A stretch of DNA of 23,477 bases, taken from positions 1 through 23,477 of the forward strand of contig DASZER010000030.1 of the NCBI GenBank assembly GCA_035940575.1, in the 5' to 3' direction. Shown piece by piece: positions 15,970 to 22,892 of the stretch. Within the stretch, counting starts at the first letter, position 1. Every line of letters starts with the position of its first letter. The notes below the pieces were generated by a model. The model did no database searches. It saw nothing but the letters and a program-made list of their open reading frames with translations, and was not told the DNA's origin. A program made the position numbers and the translations under genes. The stretch is from BP-191 sp035940575. GTDB taxonomy: Bacteria; Actinomycetota; Actinomycetes; BP-191.

Positions 15970-15975
15970 TAGGTT
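15970..15975 (+). promoter_or_regulatory. Candidate -10 box (TAGGTT) for a leaderless transcript
   Basis: TAGGTT ends 7 nt before the ATG at 15983, with no SD. CTGACC, overlapping the gatB stop, lies 15 nt upstream of the box and is a weak -35 candidate. Confidence 0.45.
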
Positions 15976-15982
15976 CGACACC

Positions 15983-16780
15983 ATGCCGTGGCGGCCGGGG
16001 AAATTCTCGCTCGAGCTGGAGCAGCCGTACGAGGACGTGCCCGATCACCTTGCGGTCCCGTTGTGGCAGTGGGTCGAACAGGTGCTTGTCGACAACGAGG
16101 ACATCGTCAAGTACGCCGGCATCCACCTACGGATCCCGCTCCCGCAGGACCCCTTCGACGGCATAGACGCGCTCAGGACTCAAGCCCAAGGCGACTTGAC
16201 CCTGATCCTCGACTTGATCGAGTTCCTTCTCTCCGACCACTTCCCGTACAGGTTGGAGACGAGGCCACTCCAGTCACTACTGACCGCAGGGAACTCGCTG
16301 TACCGCGTCAACGACGCCGAGGACGGCCTGGAGGAACGTGTGTCCCCCGAGGTCAAGGCCGCGGTGCAGGAGGTCGTCTCGTCAGCGGGCGGGTCGGCGG
16401 GCGAGCACCTCGCGACCGCGTGGAACGCCGCGTACGGGCGCTCGACGGACCCGGTGAAGGCGTACAGCGAGGCCATCAAGGCGGTCGAGTCGGCCGCCGC
16501 GCCCGTCGTCTCGCCGAAGAACCTCAAGGCCACGCTCGGGACGATCATCGCGCAGGTCAAGGGCAACCCCTCGCTGTGGCGGTTCGCGATCGCGGGATCG
16601 GCCACGGACTCGGTGCTCGCCGTGCAGTCGCTGATGAGCGTGCTCTGGGAGGGGCAGACGTCGCGCCACGGCGGCGTGAACCCGACGCGCCCCGAGACGG
16701 TCGAAGAAGCCAGGAGTGCCGTCCACATCGCCGTCCTGCTCGTGCAGACGTTCGCGAGCGGGGCGTTCACCCGACGCTGA
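15983..16780 (+). CDS. Abortive-infection/HEPN-like C-terminal domain protein
   Basis: This is a 265-residue soluble protein. The N-terminal half (to about residue 110) is acidic and hydrophobic (VPLWQWVEQVLVDNED, LILDLIEFLLSDHFPYRLE). The C-terminal half has AWNAAYGRSTDPVKAYSEA, VVSPKNLKATLGTIIAQV, and GQTSRHGG followed by a long helix with AVHIAVLLVQTF. From memory this second half resembles Abi_C/HEPN-like domains of actinobacterial hypothetical proteins. The RHGG segment is where such folds carry a conserved R/H pair, but I cannot verify homology. Codons in 16130-16300 (ATA, ACT, CAA, TTG) are unusual for this genome. A defence role is inference only. Confidence 0.7.
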   Translation: MPWRPGKFSLELEQPYEDVPDHLAVPLWQWVEQVLVDNEDIVKYAGIHLRIPLPQDPFDGIDALRTQAQGDLTLILDLIEFLLSDHFPYRLETRPLQSLLTAGNSLYRVNDAEDGLEERVSPEVKAAVQEVVSSAGGSAGEHLATAWNAAYGRSTDPVKAYSEAIKAVESAAAPVVSPKNLKATLGTIIAQVKGNPSLWRFAIAGSATDSVLAVQSLMSVLWEGQTSRHGGVNPTRPETVEEARSAVHIAVLLVQTFASGAFTRR

Positions 16781-16835
16781 GCGCTCGGCGCGGGCTTGTC
16801 GGAACCGGCAACGTCACGCGTGATCGGTAAGCAAA

Positions 16836-16894
16836 CCCCCCTTCCGCCGTGTACTTCGGGTCGATCCACTCGGGATCGCCAGGCAAGGGGGAGG
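16836..16894 (+). promoter_or_regulatory. Structured 5' leader that may mask the Shine-Dalgarno
   Basis: CCCCCTT at 16837-16843 is exactly complementary to AAGGGGG at 16885-16891, which contains most of the SD (GGGGGAGG, 16887-16894) of the gene starting at 16902. Between the arms is a second perfect stem, CGATCC/GGATCG (16862-16867 and 16873-16878), with a 5-nt loop. This nested architecture could control translation initiation. It does not match a riboswitch class that I recognise. Confidence 0.4.
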
Positions 16895-16901
16895 AACCCA
16901 G

Positions 16902-18248
16902 ATGCGACGAAGTCGCACGCTTCACACCGCGCTCGCACTCCTGGTACTCGCGGCGCCCGCCGCGATGGCCGGGAGCGCGTACGCGGACGAGCCGATCGCA
17001 CCGATCTCGGTCATCGGTCCTATCGGGGACATCGCGCTCCCCGACACGCGGTGCAGCGCCGCCGTGAGCGCGTCCCAGGGGGTGGCCGTCGCCGTCGGCA
17101 CCGTGACGGACGACGTGACGACCGCGCTCGACGAGCACGGCACCGGCACGGCGATCGCGCCGACGCTCCACGACGACGAGTGGCGCGTCGTGAGCACCGG
17201 CAACCTCGCGTACAGCGTGGCGCGCCACTCGGCGTGGGTCCCGGCCGCCACGGGCAACTGGATCAACTCGCGCGCGGACTACCAGAGCACGGGCGGCGGC
17301 GTCGTCGTCGTCGGCCCGATCGACGCGGTCACGGTTCGCGACCTCGCCTCGCTCTCGGTCAAGGCGCTCGACTCGGTCGTCGTCGGGCCGGTCGGTCCTT
17401 CGCTGCCGACGAAGACGACGTTCCGCACGACGTTCGACGTCCCCGCGAACTCGTACCTGAACAGGCTCGACCTCCGCTACGCCGCCGACAACGGCGTGAC
17501 CTTCTACCTGAACGGCGTGCCGATCGGCGGGTTCGACCCGAGCCCGGCGGACGTGACGGCGTTCAACCAGGAGCGGCCGCTCGCCTACGCGGGCCCGCTG
17601 ATCCAGGACGGCACGAACGTCCTCGACGCCGTCGTCACCGACTACGGCGTCGCGACCGGCCTGCTCGTCCGCGGCGGGTACAACGGCTGCGTCGCGTGGA
17701 CGCGCGGTCCCGGCGTCTGCCTCGACATCGTCGAGAGCCAGGTCTACGCCTGGCCGGCGCAGCACACGGACCTCTCCACCGGCTCCACCGGCGGCGTCCG
17801 CGACGCCATCGGCACGATCGACACCGACTGGCACAGCCGGCGCGTCTTCACACAGCCCAACGCGTGGAGCGTCGCGCCGTACAACGGCTGGCTCAACAAC
17901 TCCAGCCTGTCGGCGAACTGGATCCACGAGGCACCGAACGCGAGCACGGGTTCGATCGGCCGGACCTACGTGTACGACATCAACTTCACCGTCGGCCCCA
18001 ACGCCACCGTGCAGGACCTCGACTTCCGCTACGCCGCGGACGACAACGCGAGGTTCTACCTGAACGGCACGCTGATCGGCACGGGCGGCAACTGGTGGTC
18101 GCTCACGCCGTTCCACTGGAACGGCCTGTTCAACACCGGCAACAACGTCCTGCGCGTCGAGGTGCTCGACACCGGCCTCGTCGCGTCGGGCCTGCTCGTC
18201 CAGGGCGGCGCGAACGTCTGCTACAAGCGGATCGCCACCGCCTCCTAG
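16902..18248 (+). CDS. Secreted protein with two tandem beta-rich (carbohydrate-binding-like) domains
   Basis: This 448-residue protein starts at ATG 16902 with GGGGGAGG 7 nt upstream. Residues 1-29 form a signal peptide (RRSRTLHTALALLVLAAP, cleavage near AYA-DE). The rest is two versions of one unit. The first (about 93-275) contains YAADNGVTFYLNGVPIGG from residue 193 and GLLVRGGYNGC. The second (about 308-445) contains YAADDNARFYLNGTLIG from residue 377 and GLLVQGGANVC. Each also has an upstream W-rich segment ending in an N-W-I motif. The FYLNG and NVL-V-D-G pattern resembles galactose-binding-like sandwiches that bind sugars or polymers. No catalytic motif is seen. It heads a run of three exported proteins. 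Confidence 0.75.
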   Translation: MRRSRTLHTALALLVLAAPAAMAGSAYADEPIAPISVIGPIGDIALPDTRCSAAVSASQGVAVAVGTVTDDVTTALDEHGTGTAIAPTLHDDEWRVVSTGNLAYSVARHSAWVPAATGNWINSRADYQSTGGGVVVVGPIDAVTVRDLASLSVKALDSVVVGPVGPSLPTKTTFRTTFDVPANSYLNRLDLRYAADNGVTFYLNGVPIGGFDPSPADVTAFNQERPLAYAGPLIQDGTNVLDAVVTDYGVATGLLVRGGYNGCVAWTRGPGVCLDIVESQVYAWPAQHTDLSTGSTGGVRDAIGTIDTDWHSRRVFTQPNAWSVAPYNGWLNNSSLSANWIHEAPNASTGSIGRTYVYDINFTVGPNATVQDLDFRYAADDNARFYLNGTLIGTGGNWWSLTPFHWNGLFNTGNNVLRVEVLDTGLVASGLLVQGGANVCYKRIATAS

Positions 18249-18264
18249 GCACCCGGCACGTCGA

Positions 18265-18324
18265 ACGTCCGGCCACGGCGGCGTTGTGGGATTCGGCCCC
18301 ACAATGTCCGTCGTGGCCGGACGT
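18265..18324 (+). promoter_or_regulatory. 60-nt two-tier hairpin containing a start codon
   Basis: The outer stem is 13 bp and perfect: ACGTCCGGCCACG at 18265-18277 with its complement at 18312-18324. The inner stem is 7 bp and perfect: TTGTGGG at 18284-18290 with CCCACAA at 18298-18304, around a 7-nt loop. A 6x7-nt internal loop separates the two stems. The A of the ATG at 18304 closes the inner stem. It lies between two exported-protein genes, 17 nt after the stop at 18248. It could be an attenuator, a terminator without a U-tract, or a translation-control element. Confidence 0.6.
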
Positions 18325-19386
18325 CTCTCCGCGCTCGTCGCCGCCGTCGCGCTGCTCGTCGCCGCGGCGCCCGCGCCCGCGCACCAGGGGGACCCCGCGA
18401 TCGTGGCGCGCATCGACGCGGTCGAGCCGCCGATCGAGGGCGTCGCCGTCCTCGTCCGCGCCGGCGCCGCGGACCAGCTCCTCCTCGTCAACTCCACCGC
18501 CGACGACGTCGAGGTGCTCGGCGAGGACGGCGAGCCGTTCCTGCGGGTCGGCCGCGACTCGGTCAGGGCCGACGTCTCGTCGGAGGCCTGGCGGCGCTCC
18601 GCGGGTCCGTTCGGCGCCGCCGCCCCCGCCCCCGCGGGCGCCACGTGGGTCACCGTGGCGGACCACGGGTCGTGGGGGTGGTTCGACCACCGGCTCCATC
18701 CCGTCGACCGCGCGGTGACGCCCGACCTGCGCGCGTCGAAGCGGCCGGTACGTCTCGCCGATTGGACGGTCCCGTTGCGCCACCGGGGCCGCACGCACGT
18801 CGTGAAGGGCCACGTCGAGTACCGCCCCGTCGTCGGGCAGTTCCGCAGCCGCGTCACGACGAGGCCCGACGGCGTCGACGTGGACGTGCTCGACGGGCGG
18901 GTGCCCGGGCTGTTCGTGCGATGGCACGGCGAGGGCACGCTGCTCGTGAAGGGGATGGAGGGCGAGCCGTTCGCGCGGTTCTCGCGGACCGGCGTCGAGG
19001 TCAACGAGACCAGCGTCACCTGGCGCGACGACCGCGCGCTGCGCGACGAGCCGGTCGCTCCCGGAACGGCCGCGCGCTGGGTCGCGCAGGGCCCGTCGCC
19101 GAGCCTGACGTGGCTCGACCGGCGGCTCGCGTACGCGCCCGGCGTGCCGCCCGACGGCGCGCTGCGCAGCGACGAGCCGACGACGGTCGTCGAGTGGGAC
19201 GTCCCCGTCGTCGTCGCGGGGCGCGAGCAGGCGATCGCGGGCGAGACGACGTGGCACCCGAACGCCGCGTCCGGCGGCGGCGACGGACGCCGCGTCGCCA
19301 TGCTCGCGGCCGCCGCGGCGGCGGTGGCGGTCGCGATCGCGTTCGCCGTAGCGAGAGGGAGACGGCGCCGCCGCGTTGAACCGTGA
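18304..19386 (+). CDS. Membrane-anchored extracytoplasmic protein with an internal duplication
   Basis: From ATG 18304 it has 360 residues; in-frame GTGs at 18286 and 18313 are alternatives, and none has an SD. Residues 1-27 form a signal peptide ending APAPAHQ. A C-terminal membrane helix (about residues 330-350, Ala/Val-rich) is followed by RGRRRRRVEP, giving an N-out, C-in type I topology. The exterior contains two related units. Unit 1 has GEPFLRV (76-82) and WGWFDHRLHP (W126). Unit 2 has GEPFARF (220-226) and LTWLDRRLAY (W270). Each ends in a basic WxVP/WDVP strand pair. No enzyme motif or Cys is visible. The family is unnamed to me. It lies between the two-domain secreted protein and the oxidase. 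Confidence 0.7.
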   Translation: MSVVAGRLSALVAAVALLVAAAPAPAHQGDPAIVARIDAVEPPIEGVAVLVRAGAADQLLLVNSTADDVEVLGEDGEPFLRVGRDSVRADVSSEAWRRSAGPFGAAAPAPAGATWVTVADHGSWGWFDHRLHPVDRAVTPDLRASKRPVRLADWTVPLRHRGRTHVVKGHVEYRPVVGQFRSRVTTRPDGVDVDVLDGRVPGLFVRWHGEGTLLVKGMEGEPFARFSRTGVEVNETSVTWRDDRALRDEPVAPGTAARWVAQGPSPSLTWLDRRLAYAPGVPPDGALRSDEPTTVVEWDVPVVVAGREQAIAGETTWHPNAASGGGDGRRVAMLAAAAAAVAVAIAFAVARGRRRRRVEP

Positions 19387-19402
19387 GGGAGGGAGGTCCC
19401 TC
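19385..19402 (+). promoter_or_regulatory. Hairpin with the Shine-Dalgarno in its loop
   Basis: GAGGGA (19385-19390) and TCCCTC (19397-19402) pair perfectly around the loop GGGAGG (19391-19396), the SD of the ATG at 19403. The left arm starts on the last two bases of the preceding stop codon. A ribosome finishing the upstream gene would melt the hairpin, as in translational coupling. Confidence 0.4.
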
Positions 19403-21585
19403 ATGCGCCGCTTCGCCTGCACCCTCGCGCTGACGCTCGTCACGGGCGCCGCGCCCGCGAGCCTCACGCCGGTCGCGCACGCCGACGACCCGAGCGTGAC
19501 CGGCATGTTCGGGATGCCGTTCGAGCAGCCGGGGCCGAAGTGCTCGAAGGACGCCGACGGCCGCACGGTCTGCAAGCCCGCCGCCGTCAGCCAGGTCGCG
19601 CTCGCCGACGGCACGGTCCTCTACTGGGACGGCCTCGAAGGCATGGAGGACGTCCGCTACAACACCGTCGCCGAGATCGGCAACGTCGCGCAGGACGACC
19701 TCTCCCGCGTCCTCGACCTCCGCTCGGGCAGGCCCGTCTGGACGACGCCGAGCCCCGCCGATGCCGGCACGCCGAACGGCACCGTCGGCGACGAGTACCT
19801 GCCCGTCGTCCCGCACAACAACGACCGCACCGACAACGACGGCGACCTGTTCTGCTCCGACCAGGTGCACCTGGCGAACGGCCTCGTGCTCAACGTCGGC
19901 GGCACCGGCTACTACCTCGAGCCCGGCGTCAGCGGCGTGCCGTACGGCGTGTCGGAGCTGGAGGGCCTCAAGGCGACGCGGATCTTCGACCCGGTGACGC
20001 ACGCGTGGCGCGCGGCGCGCGGGCGGATGGCGTACGGCCGCTGGTACCCGAGCCTCGTCACGCTGCCCGGCGGCGACGTGCTCGTCGCGAGCGGCGTCAC
20101 GAAGCTCATCAAGCCCGCGTACCCCGACCGCCCCGAGGACTCGGGCACGAACGTCAAGCAGATCGAGACGTTCGACCCGCGCACCGAGACGTGGACGACG
20201 AGCCGCCCGAGCGCGAACCGCTCGCTGCCGCTGTTCCCGCGCCTGCACCTGCTCCCGAACGGCCGCGTCTACTACGACGCCGCCGGGCAGACGTTCAACC
20301 CCGACGGGCAGTCGTACGACGAGGCGCTGTGGAACATGGCCGCCGTCTACGACCCCAACTCCCAGGCGTGGACCGACCTCGGGCTCCCGGTGTTCGGGCC
20401 CGCGCTCAAGGGCTTCCGCGGCTCGGCCTTCTCGCAGCAGCTCACCCTCAAGCCGCCGTACACGAAGGCGCAGTTCCTCTCCGCCGGCGGCGTCTACGGC
20501 GTCACGCCGGGCACGTACGTCGGCACGAGCACGTCGACGCTCAACACCGTCGACGTCGCGAACGGCGTCACGACGTTCGCCAGCGAGGCGACCGGCGAGA
20601 TGGTCAACGGGCGGTGGTACTCGACGGGCGTCACGCTGCCGACCGGTCAGGTGCTCGCGTTCTCCGGCGCCGACCGCGACGAGGTCGTCGGGCCGGGCAG
20701 CGCGACGCCGGTGACGCAGGCCGAGCTGTACGACCCCGCGACCAAGACGTGGCGGGCGCTCGCGTCCGCGCGCAAGGGCAGGACGTACCACAACAGCGCC
20801 ATCCTGCTGCAGGACGGCCGCGTCCTCGTCGGCGGGCACGCGCCGATCAACACCGGCTACGCGTTCCCGACCAACACCGGCCGTGCCGAGCTCGGCCTGT
20901 CGGACGCGTTCCGCGACCCGTCGTTCGAGGTGTTCTCGCCGCCGAACCTGTTCTACGGCCCGCGCCCCGTCGTCGTCGACTACGCGCTCTCGCAGCCGTA
21001 CAACGCCCTCACGACGATCGAGGTGCACGACCCGGCACGGTCGAGTCGGTCGTGCTCGTCCGCAACCCGTCGCTGACCCACCTGATCAACGCCGACCAGA
21101 AGGTGATCGAGCTGCCCGTCGTCCGCCGCGACGGCGGCACGATCACGGTCGCGACGCCGCCGAGCGCGAACGTCGCGCCGGCCGGGCCGTACTGGCTGTT
21201 CGTGAACAAGCGCACCGCGAAGGGCGCGACGCCGTCGGTCGGGCGGCAGGTGTTCGTCGGGACGCAGGTGCCCGACCGGCTGCGCCCGGTGATCGAGCGC
21301 AACAACGCCGAGATGCTGCGACGCGAGCTGCCGCCGCTGCACGTCGACCCGCCGGCGGGTCCAGGCAAGCGCCGGGGCCCGAAGAAGCCGAAGCCGCACG
21401 TCGCGCCCGCCGGTGCGGGGAAGGACGCGCCCGCAGCGCCGGCCGCGCCCGCCGCGGAGCCTGCCGTGCTCGCTACGCGCGGGGTCTCGCGACGGTCCCC
21501 GGCGCCGGCGGCGCCGTACGTCCTCGCGGGCGTCGTGGTGCTCGGGGTGCTCGCGACCCGCAGGCGGCTCGTCCCGCCGCGCTAG
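19403..21585 (+). pseudogene. Glyoxal/galactose-oxidase-like copper radical oxidase, frame broken near 21034
   Basis: ATG 19403 follows SD GGGAGG. A signal peptide (residues 1-30, ending PVAHA) precedes Kelch-like beta-propeller repeats. Predicted active-site residues are C151 (FCSDQ) and Y215 (GRWYPS), the cross-linked Cys-Tyr cofactor, with Y462-H463 (RTYHNS) as ligands. Their spacing matches fungal glyoxal oxidase well. The frame then shifts. Frame one runs into a stop at 21074-21076, while the expected continuation (SVVLVRNPSLTHLINADQK, holding the last copper ligand His) lies in the +2 frame to 21585. Adding one G in the GG at 21034-21035 restores about 727 residues. They end in the DUF1929-like domain (PPSANVAPAGPYWLFV), a Pro/Ala linker and a membrane helix with RRR. 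It may be a sequencing error. Confidence 0.8.
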
Positions 21586-22439
21586 CTCGAAGCCGCGAGC
21601 TCGCGCAGGAGCGACGTGAGCTCGTAGGGGCGTTCCAGCGGCAGGAAGTGCGTGCCGTCGAGCGTCACGAGCCTCGCGTGGGGGATGCGCTCGGCGGCGC
21701 GCCTCATGTCGTGCCGCGACGTCACGATGTCGCGCGACCCGGCGACCAGCGTCGTCGGGCAGCGCACGAACGCGAGGTCCATCGGCTCGTGCTCGGCCAT
21801 CGCGACCGCGAGCGTGAAGTACCAGCGGAAGTCGTGGCGGCGGAACTCCTCCAGCGTCGGGATGACCCGCTCCGGCGTCGCCTCGGGTGACATGGCGGTG
21901 TGACGCACGAGCCAGGCGGTGGTGCGGTTGACGGGTACGGCGTCCGCGACGCGGTCGAGGACGGGACCGGCGAGCCGCAGGCCGCGCGTGATGCCGACGG
22001 CCGCCGCGTGCCGCACGCGCGGCGCGCGCTTCAGCGGACCGAACATCGCCCGGAACGTCCCGCCGGGCACGCCCGCGACGGCGAGCAGCCCCGACACGCG
22101 GTCGGGATGGCGCTCGGCGAGCTCGAACGCGACGTTCACGCCGATCGACCAGCACACGACGACCGCCGACTCGACGCCCTGGCTGTCCATCAGCGCGAGC
22201 ATGTCGCCGACGTGGTCGGCGACCGCGATCCGCGACGCGTCGCGCGGCCGTTCGGAGCCGCCGGAGCCGCGGTAGTACCACGTGTACGCGCGGAACTCGC
22301 TGTCCCTCGTCAGCAACGTCGGCCACGCGGTCGGCGGTGAGCCGAGGCCGTTCGCGACGACGACCGCGGGTCCTGACGCGTCGTTGCACCAACCGCGGAT
22401 ACGGGTGCCGTCGGGGGAGTCGTAGTCGAACGTGCTCAT
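21582..22439 (-). CDS. Alpha/beta hydrolase
   Basis: This is a 285-residue protein starting at ATG 22439. The oxyanion region VVVANGLGSPPTAW is near residue 30. The nucleophile elbow is VVCWSIGVNV, where a Cys replaces the usual first Gly of GxSxG. The acid is in AGSRDIVTS and the catalytic His in DGTHFLPLERP. WYYRGSGGSERP matches the Tyr-Arg-Gly-Xaa-Gly segment of lipase- and esterase-like members. There is no signal peptide, so it is cytoplasmic. The substrate is unknown. Its ATG overlaps the stop of the upstream gene (ATGA), so the two are coupled. Its stop shares three bases with the convergent oxidase gene stop. Confidence 0.88.
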   Translation of the reverse strand: MSTFDYDSPDGTRIRGWCNDASGPAVVVANGLGSPPTAWPTLLTRDSEFRAYTWYYRGSGGSERPRDASRIAVADHVGDMLALMDSQGVESAVVVCWSIGVNVAFELAERHPDRVSGLLAVAGVPGGTFRAMFGPLKRAPRVRHAAAVGITRGLRLAGPVLDRVADAVPVNRTTAWLVRHTAMSPEATPERVIPTLEEFRRHDFRWYFTLAVAMAEHEPMDLAFVRCPTTLVAGSRDIVTSRHDMRRAAERIPHARLVTLDGTHFLPLERPYELTSLLRELAASS

Positions 22440-22855
22440 GGCGCGAAGCGGACGCCGGTGTACGCGAAGCCGTCCGGCAGCGCGGCGACGAACACCCGCC
22501 GCCGCGGCAGCCACGTCAGGGGTCGCGTGCCGGAGACGACGGGCAGCGGCGCGCCCTCGACCAGGACGACGCGCGCGTCGTGCGGCGCCGGGCCGAAGAC
22601 CACCGCGTGCCCGCCGGCCGAGCCCGTCGCGTCGGGCTCGGCGCCGCCGAAGCCGCACCCGCCGCGGGTGACCGTGCCGTCGTAACTCAGCTCCGGGCAG
22701 GGCTCCGTGCCGCGCCACGCGGTGAGCGTCCACGGCCGGTGCTCGACGACACCGCGCGCCACGACGCGCCTGCGCGAGTCGTGCGCGACGACGACCGCCG
22801 CCGCGACGAGCGCGGGCACGGCGGCGCCCGCGACGAGCGGCGTCCTGCGTCCCAC
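22436..22855 (-). CDS. Small membrane-anchored or secreted protein
   Basis: From GTG 22855 it has 139 residues; GGGAG lies 10 nt upstream. An in-frame ATG at 22894 would add 13 residues and has no SD. Residues about 7-24 (PLVAGAAVPALVAAAVVV) form a signal anchor or signal peptide. The outer part includes two Cys (TEPCPELSYDGTVTRGGCGF), possibly disulfide-bonded, then RRVFVAALPDGFAYTGVRF. It is not recognised. It overlaps the hydrolase start by 4 nt and lies divergent to ilvD, 37 nt away. Confidence 0.65.
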   Translation of the reverse strand: MGRRTPLVAGAAVPALVAAAVVVAHDSRRRVVARGVVEHRPWTLTAWRGTEPCPELSYDGTVTRGGCGFGGAEPDATGSAGGHAVVFGPAPHDARVVLVEGAPLPVVSGTRPLTWLPRRRVFVAALPDGFAYTGVRFAP

Positions 22856-22880
22856 GCGTACGAGGCTCCCACGCGCGCCG

Positions 22881-22886
22881 TAGGGT
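22881..22886 (+). promoter_or_regulatory. Candidate -10 box (TAGGGT) for leaderless ilvD
   Basis: TAGGGT ends 6 nt before the ilvD ATG at 22893, with no SD between. This is the same hexamer as upstream of 3039. The box falls inside the 37-bp divergent spacer. Confidence 0.5.
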
Positions 22887-22892
22887 CGTCGC

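Noticed and set aside
14150..16126. Long minus-strand frame opposite gatB
   Set aside because: The composition is that of a GC-rich shadow, and gatB on the plus strand is certain.
16772..16795. GAGCGCTC-centred palindrome after the Abi-like gene as terminator
   Set aside because: It is imperfect and short, has no U-tract, and is indistinguishable from GC-rich background.
21030..21080. Programmed ribosomal frameshift in the oxidase gene
   Set aside because: I see no slippery heptamer of known type and no family precedent. A missing G in a G run is simpler.
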